Source: CAVQCJ01 sp963711005
Lineage (GTDB): Bacteria; Actinomycetota; Actinomycetes; Prado026
DNA length: 64,000 nucleotides
Reading direction: 5' to 3'
Assembly: GCA_963711005.1 (NCBI GenBank)
Contig: CAVQCJ010000002.1
Span: forward strand, 1,860,001 to 1,924,000
Shown: positions 35,182 to 43,177 of the stretch, piece after piece
Position numbering within the stretch: the stretch's first letter is position 1
Layout: each line of letters begins with the position of its first letter
Made by a program: the position numbers and the translations under genes
Notes under the pieces: model-generated
Seen by the model: only the letters and a program-made list of their open reading frames with translations
What the model was told of the DNA's origin: nothing
Database searches by the model: none

Positions 35182-35211
35182 CTCAAGTCAAGGCGGGGGT
35201 GCTGCCGATGA
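35182..35211 (+). promoter_or_regulatory. Sigma-28 (FliA/WhiG)-like promoter
   Basis: CTCAAG at 35182-35187 and GCCGATGA at 35204-35211 resemble the CTCA / GCCGATAA pattern reported for flagellar and WhiG-type promoters in actinobacteria. The spacer (17-18) is slightly longer than the usual 15-17. Initiation would fall near 35217, between the two candidate ATG codons, and so selects ATG 35250. Confidence 0.4.
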
Positions 35212-35249
35212 GCCTGCATCCAGCCACCGTCACCCGTTCGGAGCATGCG

Positions 35250-35891
35250 ATGTCCAGGAGCAGCACCCCGACCGCCGCACCGACGCGCACCCGCCGCGCC
35301 GCGGCCGAGCCGGTTCGCGTCAAGGCGACCGCGAAGCCGGGAGCAACGGCGGCGAAGCCGGCCAAGGACATGGCCAAGCCGCCCAAAGACGCAGCGAAGC
35401 CGGTGAAGAGCGTCGCAAAGCCGGCGCGGGCCGCGGTGCAGCCTGCGGAGGCCGCCAAGCCGGCCGAGGCCGCCAAGCCGGCCGAGGCCGCCAAGGCCAA
35501 GAAGCCCGCCAAGGCCACCAAACCCGCCAAGGCCGCCAGGCCCGCCGCGAGGGCCACCGGCCGCGGCGCCCGGGTGGTCGTGCTGCCGGTCGAGCCCCTA
35601 GCCGAGGTCATCACGCTGGCGACCGCACCCAGGTCGACCCGGCGGCGTGGCCGGTCGGCCCGTGCCATCGTGCCGGTCGCGCTCGGCTCGCTCACCCAGC
35701 CGGGAGCGCGCAGCGGCGAGACCTGCGAGGTCTGCGGGACCACGCGGATCACCAGCCTGGCGCTCCTGCTGACCGACGGAACGCCCGTGCGGTTCACCAG
35801 CTGTCACGCCTGCGAGCACCGCAGCTGGGTCGGGCCGGACGGCCCGCTGGACCGGGCGACCGTGCTCGAGCGCACCCGGAAGGTGCGCTAG
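35250..35891 (+). CDS. Lys/Ala/Pro-rich protein with C-terminal zinc ribbon
   Basis: 213 residues from ATG 35250 (GGAG seven bases ahead; it lies downstream of the sigma-28-like box). ATG 35208 and ATG 35151 are longer options. Residues ~10-110 are histone-H1-like: repeated KPAK, AKPAEAAKPAEA and KPAKATKPAKAARP, highly basic and disordered, with 18-bp repeats in the DNA. The C-terminal ~60 residues form a compact domain with ETCEVCGTTRITSLALLL and FTSCHACEHRSW, two CxxC pairs. Not recognised by name. It could bind DNA or RNA, or shield it. It sits between DUF3499 and the phosphomannomutase gene, which has its own promoter. Confidence 0.7.
   Translation: MSRSSTPTAAPTRTRRAAAEPVRVKATAKPGATAAKPAKDMAKPPKDAAKPVKSVAKPARAAVQPAEAAKPAEAAKPAEAAKAKKPAKATKPAKAARPAARATGRGARVVVLPVEPLAEVITLATAPRSTRRRGRSARAIVPVALGSLTQPGARSGETCEVCGTTRITSLALLLTDGTPVRFTSCHACEHRSWVGPDGPLDRATVLERTRKVR
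35445..35498 (+). repeat. Three 18-bp repeats, AEAAKP units
   Basis: GCGGAGGCCGCCAAGCCG and two close copies in tandem (35445-35462, 35463-35480, 35481-35498) encode the AEAAKP stretch of the basic tail. Confidence 0.85.
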
Positions 35892-35901
35892 CCACCACCG
35901 G

Positions 35902-35907
35902 TAGGCT
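35902..35907 (+). promoter_or_regulatory. -10 box TAGGCT, leaderless layout
   Basis: TAGGCT is six bases before ATG 35914; no Shine-Dalgarno is present. Confidence 0.6.
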
Positions 35908-35913
35908 CCCGGC

Positions 35914-37311
35914 ATGCCGGACGTCACGAGGCGGGACCCCGCCGACCTCGACCAGATCGTGAAGGCGTACGACATCCGCGGCGTGTACCCCGACCAGCTC
36001 GACGAGGCCCTCGCGCACGACGTGGGAGCCGCCTTCGTCCGCCTGGTCCGCGACGGGGGCGGTCCGCCGGGCACCGTGGTCGTCGGTCACGACATGCGTC
36101 CGAGCAGCGGCCCGCTGGTGGACGCCTTCACGGCCGGCGCGACCAGCCAGGGGGCCGATGTCGTCCGGGTCGGGCTGGTGTCCACCGACGCCCTCTACTT
36201 CGCGTCCGGCTACCTGGACGCCCCGGGTGCCATGTTCACCGCCAGCCACAACCCGGCGAAGTACAACGGGATCAAGCTGTGCCGGGCCGGCGCCGCGCCG
36301 GTCGGGTTGGAGACCGGCCTCGGCACGGTCAGGACGATGCTCGCGCACGGCGTCCCGGCGTACGACGGCCCCGCCGGGACCGTCTCCGACCGCGACCTGC
36401 TGCGGGAGTACGCGGACTTCCTCAAAGGCCTGGTCGACCTGTCCGCGATCCGGCCGTTGCGGGTCGTCGTCGACGCGGGCAACGGCATGGGTGGCCACAC
36501 CGCACCGGTGGTGCTCGCCGGCCTCCCGCTCACGGTGATCCCGCTGTACTTCGAGCTCGACGGCACCTTCCCGAACCACGAGGCGAACCCGATCGACCCG
36601 GAGAACCTGCGCGACCTGCAGAAGCTGGTGGTCGCGGAGGAGGCCGACCTCGGGCTCGCTTTCGACGGTGACGCCGACCGCTGCTTCGTCGTCGACGAGC
36701 GGGGGGAGATCGTCACGCCGTCCACGCTGACCGCGCTCATCGCCGTGCGCGAGCTCGCACGCGACCCGGGCGGGACCGTCATCCACAACCTCATCACGTC
36801 GCGGGCGGTCGCCGAGGCGGTGCGGGAGAACGGCGGCACCCCGGTCCGGACCCGCGTCGGTCACTCGTTCATCAAGCAGGTGATGGCCGAGACCGGTGCG
36901 GTCTTCGGCGGCGAGCACTCCGGCCACTTCTACTTCCGCGACTTCTGGCGCGCCGACTCCGGGATGCTGGCCGCGCTGCACGTCCTGGCTGCGCTCGGCG
37001 CGACCCCGGACGGGACCACGCTGTCGAGCCTGCTGGCCCCGTACGACCGCTACGCGGTGTCCGGCGAGATCAACTCCACCGTCGCCGACCCGGCCGGACG
37101 GATGAGCGCCGTCGAGACGGTCTTCGCGGCCGAGCCGGGCGTGCGCATCGACCACCTCGACGGGCTCACGGTCGACGCCGAGGACTGGTGGTTCAACCTC
37201 CGCGCGTCGAACACCGAGCCGCTGCTGCGGCTCAACGTCGAGGCGGTGGACTCCCCGACCGTGGGTTCGGTCCGCGAGCGCGTGCTCGCCATCGTCCGGG
37301 AGGGGACCTGA
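35914..37311 (+). CDS. manB: Phosphomannomutase/phosphoglucomutase
   Basis: 465 residues from ATG 35914. The phosphoserine loop is FTASHNPAKYNGIK near residue 110, the magnesium loop AFDGDADRCFVVD near 250 and the sugar-specificity loop GGEHSGHFYFRDFW near 335. The C-terminal phosphate-binding part has LRASNTEPLLRLNVEA. Converts mannose-6-phosphate to mannose-1-phosphate, feeding ManC at 20857. Head of a run of tightly packed plus-strand genes; its TGA shares a base with the next ATG. Positional match to Rv3257c. Confidence 0.94.
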   Translation: MPDVTRRDPADLDQIVKAYDIRGVYPDQLDEALAHDVGAAFVRLVRDGGGPPGTVVVGHDMRPSSGPLVDAFTAGATSQGADVVRVGLVSTDALYFASGYLDAPGAMFTASHNPAKYNGIKLCRAGAAPVGLETGLGTVRTMLAHGVPAYDGPAGTVSDRDLLREYADFLKGLVDLSAIRPLRVVVDAGNGMGGHTAPVVLAGLPLTVIPLYFELDGTFPNHEANPIDPENLRDLQKLVVAEEADLGLAFDGDADRCFVVDERGEIVTPSTLTALIAVRELARDPGGTVIHNLITSRAVAEAVRENGGTPVRTRVGHSFIKQVMAETGAVFGGEHSGHFYFRDFWRADSGMLAALHVLAALGATPDGTTLSSLLAPYDRYAVSGEINSTVADPAGRMSAVETVFAAEPGVRIDHLDGLTVDAEDWWFNLRASNTEPLLRLNVEAVDSPTVGSVRERVLAIVREGT

Positions 37312-37508
37312 TGGACCTGGATCCGTTGCTGCTGGAGATCCTGGCCTGTCCGTGCGAGCATCACGCGCCGGTGGCGCCGGCGGAGCCGGTGCAGGACGCA
37401 CTGGTCTGCACCCGCTGCCGCACGTCGTTCCCGGTCCGCGACGGCATCCCGGTGATGCTGCTGGACGAGGCGACGCCGGGCCCGCAGGGCATCGGCACCG
37501 AGCTCTGA
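37311..37508 (+). CDS. Trm112-family small zinc protein
   Basis: 65 residues from ATG 37311 (TGATG overlap). The N-terminal ILACPCEH and later VCTRCRTSFPVRDGIPVML are the Trm112 pattern: a cysteine pair, a second pair, then the DGIPVM turn. In eukaryotes Trm112 activates methyltransferases. In actinobacteria the role is unknown, but the gene is regularly coupled to the phosphomannomutase gene. Confidence 0.88.
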   Translation: MDLDPLLLEILACPCEHHAPVAPAEPVQDALVCTRCRTSFPVRDGIPVMLLDEATPGPQGIGTEL

Positions 37509-37521
37509 CGGCAGGACTGGG

Positions 37522-38674
37522 GTGAGCCGGACCGTCGACGAGGGGCTCCTCGACGACCCCGAGCGCCTGGAAGCCACCGACCGGCACCAGACGCTGCTGG
37601 CGCTCGCCGGCGCCGGCGCGCAGGTCCGGTCGGCGCACCGGCTGGCGGTCGAGGCGGGGGCGCCGGGGGTGGCCGCGGACGGCCGGCCCCGCGCGGTGGT
37701 CGTCTCCGCGCTCGGCGGCTCCGCCGTGGTCGGCGACCTGCTGGCGGCACTGGCCGGTCCGGGCAGCCCGGTGCCGGTGTTCCCGGTGCACTCGACGACG
37801 CTGCCGGGCTGGGCGAGCCCGCTCGACCTGGTGGTGGCGGTGTCGGTGTCCGGGCGCGCGCACGGCCCGCTCGCGGTGGCCGCCGAGGCCGCCCGCCGCG
37901 GCTGCCGGCTGCTGACCGTGGGTCGCGAGGGTTCGCCCCTCGCCGAGGTCTGCGCGCGGGCCCGCGGCGTGCACGTCCCGGTGCCGGCGACGCAGCGTTC
38001 GTCCCGCACCAGCCTGTGGGCGCTGGCCGTGCCGGTCCTGGTCGCCGCCGACGCGCTCGGCCTGGTCCCGGGCGACGCCGCCATGTTCGCGGCGACTGCG
38101 GACGCACTGGACGTCGTGGCGGAGAAGGCCCGGCCGTCGTCGGAGTCGTTCGTGAACCCGGCCAAGGCGCTGGCGCTCGAGCTGGCCGGCACGGTCCCCA
38201 TGGTGCTCGGCGCCGGTGACCTGGCCGGGGTCGTCGCGCGCCGTGCGGCCGCGCAGCTGGCCCGCAACGCCCGGCACCCGGCGGTCTTCGGGGTGCTGCC
38301 CGACGTCGGCGGCCGAGGTCGTGGCCACCTTCGACGGGCCGTTCGTGCGCAGCAGCGAGGACCTGTTCGTCGACGACATCTTCAACGACGCGGTCGGCGC
38401 GGACGGGCCCACCACCATGCGGCTGCTGCTGGTCCGCGACGACGACGAGCAGGAGGACGTCGACGTCGGTCGGGTGGCGGACGTGGTGCGCGACACCGCG
38501 ACGTCCGGCGGCGTGCGCGTCACCGAGCTGCGGGCCGAGCCGGGTCCGGACCTGGCCCGGCTGGCCGGCCTCGTCTCGCTCACCGACTTCGCCTCGGTGT
38601 ACCTGGCGCTGGGCCTCGGTCTGGACCCAGCCACGTCGCCGCACGTGGCGGACCTCAAAGAACGGATGCGATGA
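37522..38674 (+). CDS. SIS-domain phosphosugar isomerase-like protein (one frameshift)
   Basis: About 383 residues when joined. GTG 37522 gives a sugar-isomerase domain with VVVSALGGSAVVGDLLAAL, LDLVVAVSVSGRAHGPLAVA and SSESFVNPAKALALEL. The frame breaks near 38310 in a GGCGGCC run: upstream HPAVFGVLPDVG, downstream AEVVATFDGPFVRSSEDLFV. The end VYLALGLGLDPATSPHVADL is the usual C-terminus of the bifunctional phosphoglucose/phosphomannose isomerase family. Counterpart by position of Rv3256c. It would connect fructose-6-phosphate and mannose-6-phosphate with the mutase. The next gene overlaps by ATGA. Confidence 0.85.
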
Positions 38675-39606
38675 GCGCGTCCGGTGGGACGCGTGCCATC
38701 GTCGCGGCGCTCGCCGCCAACCTGGGGATCGCCGTCTCCAAGTTCGTGGCGTTCGCGTTCACCGGGTCCTCGTCGATGGCCGCGGAGGGCGTGCACTCGC
38801 TCGCCGACTCCGGCAACCAGGTGCTGCTGCTGGTCGGTGGCCGGCGGGCGCGGCGGGCACCGGACGAGGAGCACCCGTTCGGCTACGGCCGCACCCGCTA
38901 CATCTACGCGTTCGTGGTGTCGATCGTCCTGTTCACCGTCGGCGGGCTGTTCGCGGTGTACGAGGGAGTGCACAAGCTGCTGCACCCGGAACCGCTCACC
39001 TCGCCGCAGTGGGCCATCGGCGTGCTGCTGGTGTCGATCGCGCTCGAGTCGTTCTCGCTGCGCACCGCGATGCGCGAGTCGAACCCGATGCGGGCGGGCC
39101 GGCCGTGGCTCGCGTTCGTCCGGCGGGCGAAGTCCCCGGAGCTGCCGGTGGTCCTGCTCGAGGACACCGGCGCACTGGTCGGCCTGGCGCTCGCGCTGGT
39201 CGGCGTGAGCCTGGCCGCCGTCACCGGCAACGGTCGCTGGGACGGGCTGGGCTCGTTGTCGATCGGCCTGCTGCTCGTCGTCATCGCGGTCTTCCTCGCG
39301 ATGGAGATGAACAGCCTGCTCATCGGCGAGGCCGCGCTCCCCGACGAGGTCGCCGCGATCCGGTCGGCGCTGGAGGCCACGCCGGAGGTGCTGCGCGTGA
39401 TCCACCTGCGCACGCTGCACCTGGGTCCGGACGAGATCCTCGTCGGCGCCAAGGTCGCGGTCGCCCACGACGACACCGCCGCCGCCGTCGCCCGCGCGAT
39501 CGACTCCGCCGAGCGCCGGGTGCGCAGCGCGGTGCCGACGGCGACCGTCATCTACCTCGAGCCGGACATCGACCGCGGCGCGGACCCGTCCGCCGGTACG
39601 TCATGA
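38671..39606 (+). CDS. Cation diffusion facilitator family transporter
   Basis: 311 residues from ATG 38671. Five to six hydrophobic segments. The metal-site helix contains SSMAAEGVHSLADSGNQVLL, with the paired residue in LLEDTGALVGLALAL, and HPFGYGRTRYIYAFVVS is typical of the family. A cytosolic C-terminal domain of about 90 residues follows (RVIHLRTLHLGPDEILVGAK). Exports divalent cations such as zinc or manganese by proton exchange. Translationally coupled to the isomerase. Confidence 0.9.
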   Translation: MSASGGTRAIVAALAANLGIAVSKFVAFAFTGSSSMAAEGVHSLADSGNQVLLLVGGRRARRAPDEEHPFGYGRTRYIYAFVVSIVLFTVGGLFAVYEGVHKLLHPEPLTSPQWAIGVLLVSIALESFSLRTAMRESNPMRAGRPWLAFVRRAKSPELPVVLLEDTGALVGLALALVGVSLAAVTGNGRWDGLGSLSIGLLLVVIAVFLAMEMNSLLIGEAALPDEVAAIRSALEATPEVLRVIHLRTLHLGPDEILVGAKVAVAHDDTAAAVARAIDSAERRVRSAVPTATVIYLEPDIDRGADPSAGTS

Positions 39607-39613
39607 TGCCCCG

Positions 39614-40798
39614 ATGACGGTCTCCAACGACCGGGTCGTGGACCCCGCCCTGTTCGGCACACCGGTGGCGCGCGCCGCGCGCGAGCGCCTCGAAGCGGTG
39701 GCCGGCGAGCTCGTCGCGCTGTCGCACGCGATCGCCGCCGACCCCGAGCTGGCGTACCACGAGGACCGCGCCGCGGGCCGCTGCGCCGACCTGCTGGAGG
39801 CCGGTGGGCTGGCGGTCGAGCGCGGTGCCTACGGGCTCCCCACCGCGTTCGCCGCTCGCGCCGGGACCACCGGACCGCACGTGGTCGTGTGCGCCGAGTA
39901 CGACGCCCTGCCGGGGGTCGGGCACGCGTGCGGGCACAACGTCATCGCCGCGTCGGCGGTCGGTGCCGGGATCGCCCTCGCGGCAGTCGCCGAGGAGGCC
40001 GGCCTGCGGGTCACGGTCCTCGGCACGCCCGCAGAGGAGAGCGGTGGCGGCAAGGTCGACCTGATCCGCGCCGGCGCGCTGGACGGCGTCGACTTCGCGA
40101 TGATGGTGCACCCCGCCCCGTACGACGTGCACGACGCGCGCGGTCTCGCCATCGAGGAGTGGGACGTCGTGTACACCGGTCAGGCGTCGCACGCGAGCTT
40201 CGCGCCGCAGCTCGGCGTCAACGCGCTCGACGGCGTCGTCGCGGGCTACTCCGCGATCGCCATGCTGCGCCAGCACCTTGCGCCGTGGCAGCAGGTGCAC
40301 GGGATCATCACCGACGGCGGCGAGGCGCCCAACGTCGTGCCGGAGCGGGCGGCCGCCGCGTACTACCTGCGCGCGATCGACATGACCGGTCTGGCCGACC
40401 TGCGGACGCGGGTCCGCTCCTGCCTCGAGGGTGCGGCCAGCGCCACCGGTACCACGGTCGCGATCACCCAGGTCGGCCACGTGTACGACCCGGTGGCGCC
40501 TCATCCCGGTCTCGTCGCGGCCTTCGGCGCCGCATGCGCGGCCATCGGTCGCCCGTTGACGCCGGACCCGGCCGGCGACGACCTCGGCGGCTCCACGGAC
40601 TTCGGCAACATCAGCCAGCTCGTGCCGGCCGTGCACGCCGACCTGGCCGTCCACTCCTGGCCGGCGGTGAACCACCAGCACGAGTTTGCCGCGCACTGCG
40701 TCACCGAGGCCGGGGACCGGACCATGCTCGAGGGCGCCGCCGCGCTCGCGCTGACAGCGCTCGCCGTCGCCGCGGACCCGTCGATCATCGACCGCTGA
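39614..40798 (+). CDS. M20-family amidohydrolase
   Basis: 394 residues from ATG 39614; CATGAT lies six bases ahead, as in other leaderless starts. Dimetal-site residues are in VCAEYDALPGVGHACGHN, TPAEESGGGK and the final VNHQHEF. The dimer domain holds YTGQASHASFAPQLGVNALD. Cleaves an N-acyl or aminobenzoyl-type amide; the AbgB/M20D subgroup is closest by eye. Natural substrate unknown. Convergent with the beta-propeller gene, with no distinct terminator in the 62-base gap. Confidence 0.85.
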   Translation: MTVSNDRVVDPALFGTPVARAARERLEAVAGELVALSHAIAADPELAYHEDRAAGRCADLLEAGGLAVERGAYGLPTAFAARAGTTGPHVVVCAEYDALPGVGHACGHNVIAASAVGAGIALAAVAEEAGLRVTVLGTPAEESGGGKVDLIRAGALDGVDFAMMVHPAPYDVHDARGLAIEEWDVVYTGQASHASFAPQLGVNALDGVVAGYSAIAMLRQHLAPWQQVHGIITDGGEAPNVVPERAAAAYYLRAIDMTGLADLRTRVRSCLEGAASATGTTVAITQVGHVYDPVAPHPGLVAAFGAACAAIGRPLTPDPAGDDLGGSTDFGNISQLVPAVHADLAVHSWPAVNHQHEFAAHCVTEAGDRTMLEGAAALALTALAVAADPSIIDR

Positions 40799-40860
40799 CG
40801 CATAGCCCGCGACTCGTCAGGCCCGGCGGCTGCTCCCCAGGCATGGCCCAGGCTGACAGG

Positions 40861-42308
40861 TCAGGGGCCGTATGCGGTGAGCTTTCCCGACTCGTCGGCG
40901 ATGAAGAGCTTGCCGGCGGAGAAGACGGGCTGGGAGAACACGCTGCCCGTTGTCGTGATCGTGCGCAGCGGCGCACCGGTCTGCGAGTTGAAGAGCGCCA
41001 CGCCGGGTTTCGCCGTGCCCACGCACCCGTACAGCGGCACCGCGAGCACGTGCGTGGTCGCGTTCAACGTGGGCGAGCCGTTCGGGAGGCACCCGAGCGG
41101 CTGCTCCCACATGACCGCGCCGGTCGCGGGGTTCAGTGCACGCACCGAGCCCTGTACGGCGGTGGTCCCGATCGTGGTCTGGTTGGCCGCGACGAACAGC
41201 GTGGCGTTCGGGCCGTCGTACGCGGCGGACGTGATGCACGCGCCGTTCCCGGTCCCGCCGGTCTGCCCCACCTGCCGCTGCCAGACCGGTCCGGCGGCCA
41301 GGTTGGCGCGCCGCCAGACGTAGTAGATGCCGTTCTTGTTGCAGGCGCCGATCATGTCGGTCGCCGTCCCGGCCAGAGTCGCGGTGAAGAAGGTCGGCGA
41401 GCTGCCGAAGTCGAGGTCGTCTGCGAGCGGCGTCGGGACCGTCCACTTGTCCTGTTTCGCCAAGGTGGTGGCCGACAGCCGCACGATCGAGAACGCGTCG
41501 TAGACCTGCGCGGCGGACAGGTCCGGGTTGCCGGTGGTGACCCAGACCGAGGTGCCGTCGCCGGCCATGCTGCTCCACACGCTCGGCCCGATCGTTCCGG
41601 CCGGGACGGCGTACCAGGTGTGGTTCTTCTTGCCGGTGTGCTGGTCGACCTGGACGACACCGCCGCGGACCTTGTTGGCGTCGCACGCCGCAGCCAGGCC
41701 CATGTAGATCTTGCCGCCGACGACGCTCGGGGACGACCAGTTGTACCAGCGCGCCTCGCCGTCGGCGGTGGCCGGACCGATGGCGACCTTCCAGACCTGC
41801 GCACCGGTCACTGCGTTAAGCGCGTACAGGTAGTGCGAGCCGGCCGCGTAGACGGTCATGACACCGCTGACCGGGTCGGCCGCGACGGTCGCCGTGCCCA
41901 CGATGCCCTTGGCCGAGCACACGGTGGCGCTGCCGAAGTCGAGCTGCTTCTTCCAGACCACGGCGCCGGTGCCGGCATCGAGGCTGTAGAAGATCCCGGT
42001 ACGGGAGCCGATGTACACGTGGCCGCCGACGACGGTCGGGCTGGAGTCGAACTTGGGCCCGGGCGCACCGGCCTGCGTGGAGGCTCCCGCCGTGAAGCTC
42101 CACGCGACGTGCAGCGACGGGACGCCCGCCACGGTGATGGCGGTGTCGTTGAACGCCGCCGAGCTGTGCGCGGGACCGTGCTCGTATCCGGCCCAGTCGG
42201 TGTTCGGGGCCGCGTCGGAGGATCCGACCGGTCCGGTCAGGACGGCGACGGCGACGGCGACGCCGACGACGGCGGCGAGGTGGTGGTGGTGGTGGTGGAC
42301 GTTCTCAT
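40861..42308 (-). CDS. Secreted PQQ-like beta-propeller protein (N-terminal frame break)
   Basis: The open frame from GTG 42132 gives 423 residues of repeating blades: GHVYIGSRTGIFYSLDAGTG, HYLYALNAVTGAQVWKVAIG, GKIYMGLAAAC and the last LFIADESGKLTAYGP. The true start is probably ATG 42308, behind AGGGGG at a good distance. From it the frame reads only MRTSTTTTTT and then a Ser/Pro run to a stop. Another frame over the same bases gives a perfect signal peptide (LAAVVGVAVAVAVLTGPVG) that runs into the propeller. A single indel between 42250 and 42300, within simple repeats, explains this. Likely an extracellular protein; no catalytic residues are identified. Confidence 0.75.
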
Positions 42309-42333
42309 CGGAACCCCCTGTTCGTCCGCGCCG

Positions 42334-42735
42334 TCAGCCGGCGAGGAAGCTGAGCCGTACCTGTCGTACCCGGTTGTCCACGTTGGTGTCGACCAGCACG
42401 ATGCTCTGCCACGTGCCCAGGGCCGGCCGGTCGGCGACGACCGGGACGGTCACCGACGGCGAGACGAGTGCCGGCAGGACGTGGTCGCGGCCGTGCCCCC
42501 GGGTGCCGTGGCGGTGCCGGTAGCGGTCCTCGGCGGGCAGGAGGTCGTCGACGAAGGCGCCGAGGTCCAGCTCGGTGCCGCTGCCGATCTCGATGATCGC
42601 CAGTCCCGCGGTGGCGTGCGGGACGAAGACGTTGAGCAGACCGTCGCCGCGTCCGCCGCAGAAGTCGGCGACCGCCGCGGTGAGGTCGGTGACCAGCTGG
42701 TCACCGGTGGGCACGCGCAGCTCGGTGGTGTCCAC
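42334..42735 (-). CDS. YjbQ family protein (UPF0047)
   Basis: 133 residues from GTG 42735, which has CATGAT six bases ahead. Conserved pieces: NVFVPHATAGLAIIEIGSGT, a His-rich stretch DRYRHRHGTRGHGRDHVLPA and GTWQSIVLVDTNVDNRVRQV. The histidine-rich trimeric fold has weak thiamine-phosphate synthase activity in E. coli, but its true role is unknown. Downstream of merR (31-base gap) and upstream of the propeller gene. Confidence 0.85.
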   Translation of the reverse strand: MDTTELRVPTGDQLVTDLTAAVADFCGGRGDGLLNVFVPHATAGLAIIEIGSGTELDLGAFVDDLLPAEDRYRHRHGTRGHGRDHVLPALVSPSVTVPVVADRPALGTWQSIVLVDTNVDNRVRQVRLSFLAG

Positions 42736-42766
42736 GCGGTCATCATGGCCCAGCCGCGCGGTCCCG

Positions 42767-43108
42767 TCAGCGGCCGGGCCGGCGCAGCAGCCGCTGGGCC
42801 TTGACCTGGTCGAAGTCGAGCGCGCGGGTGGCCGGCGTGATCCGCCCGGTGAGCTCGCCGAGGCGGCGGACGTCGGCGGCGACCGGTGCCTCGCTGACCG
42901 CCCGCACCGCGAAGGCCAACGCCTGCGGCGGGACTCCGTACCGCTGCTCGACGACCGCGGCCCAGGCGGCCGCGGCAAGGTCCTGCCGGTCGTAGGTCCG
43001 GTGCCGGCCCGGAGCGTCTGCCGCCGTCGGCAGCAGGCCGAGCGCCTCCCGGTACCGCAGCATCCGCGGGGTCGTCCGCAGGGCTCGCGAGGCCTCGGTG
43101 ATGCGCAT
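42767..43108 (-). CDS. MerR-family transcription regulator, short form
   Basis: 113 residues from ATG 43108. The winged-helix N-terminus reads MRITEASRALRTTPRMLRYR-type, with HRTYDRQDLAAAAWAAVVEQ. There is no C-terminal effector domain; after the dimerisation helix it ends with LDFDQVKAQRLLRRPG. No cysteines, so it does not sense metal or thiols directly. A 24-bp dyad lies 9 bases beyond its start, suggesting self-control and perhaps control of sahH. Confidence 0.82.
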   Translation of the reverse strand: MRITEASRALRTTPRMLRYREALGLLPTAADAPGRHRTYDRQDLAAAAWAAVVEQRYGVPPQALAFAVRAVSEAPVAADVRRLGELTGRITPATRALDFDQVKAQRLLRRPGR

Positions 43109-43116
43109 GAGGGCAG

Positions 43117-43140
43117 TTTCTCACACAATCGTGTACGAAA
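43117..43140. promoter_or_regulatory. 24-bp dyad, candidate MerR operator
   Basis: Half-sites TTTC-N2-ACAC and GTGT-N2-GAAA flank a four-base centre; 9 of 12 base pairs are symmetric. It lies between divergent merR and sahH, next to merR. It is AT-rich compared with its surroundings, as is usual for an operator. Confidence 0.55.
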
Positions 43141-43165
43141 TCGACCTCTCCGGCGCCGAGCGATC

Positions 43166-43171
43166 TAGGCT
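43166..43171 (+). promoter_or_regulatory. -10 box TAGGCT for sahH
   Basis: TAGGCT, six bases before ATG 43178; leaderless layout. It lies 26 bases beyond the dyad. Confidence 0.6.
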
Positions 43172-43177
43172 TCCGGC

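Noticed and set aside
35794..39468. A 1224-codon minus-strand frame opposite the mannose genes
   Set aside because: It mirrors phosphomannomutase, Trm112, the SIS protein and the CDF transporter, all with clear family motifs on the plus strand. The mirror has none.
42241..42298. Trinucleotide tract (GGT)n as a phase-variation switch
   Set aside because: Gain or loss of three-base (or six-base) units does not change the reading frame, so the tract by itself cannot act as an on/off switch. Only an irregular indel could.
43141..43177. SAH riboswitch before sahH
   Set aside because: The -10 box leaves no room for a leader; the transcript seems to begin at the start codon.
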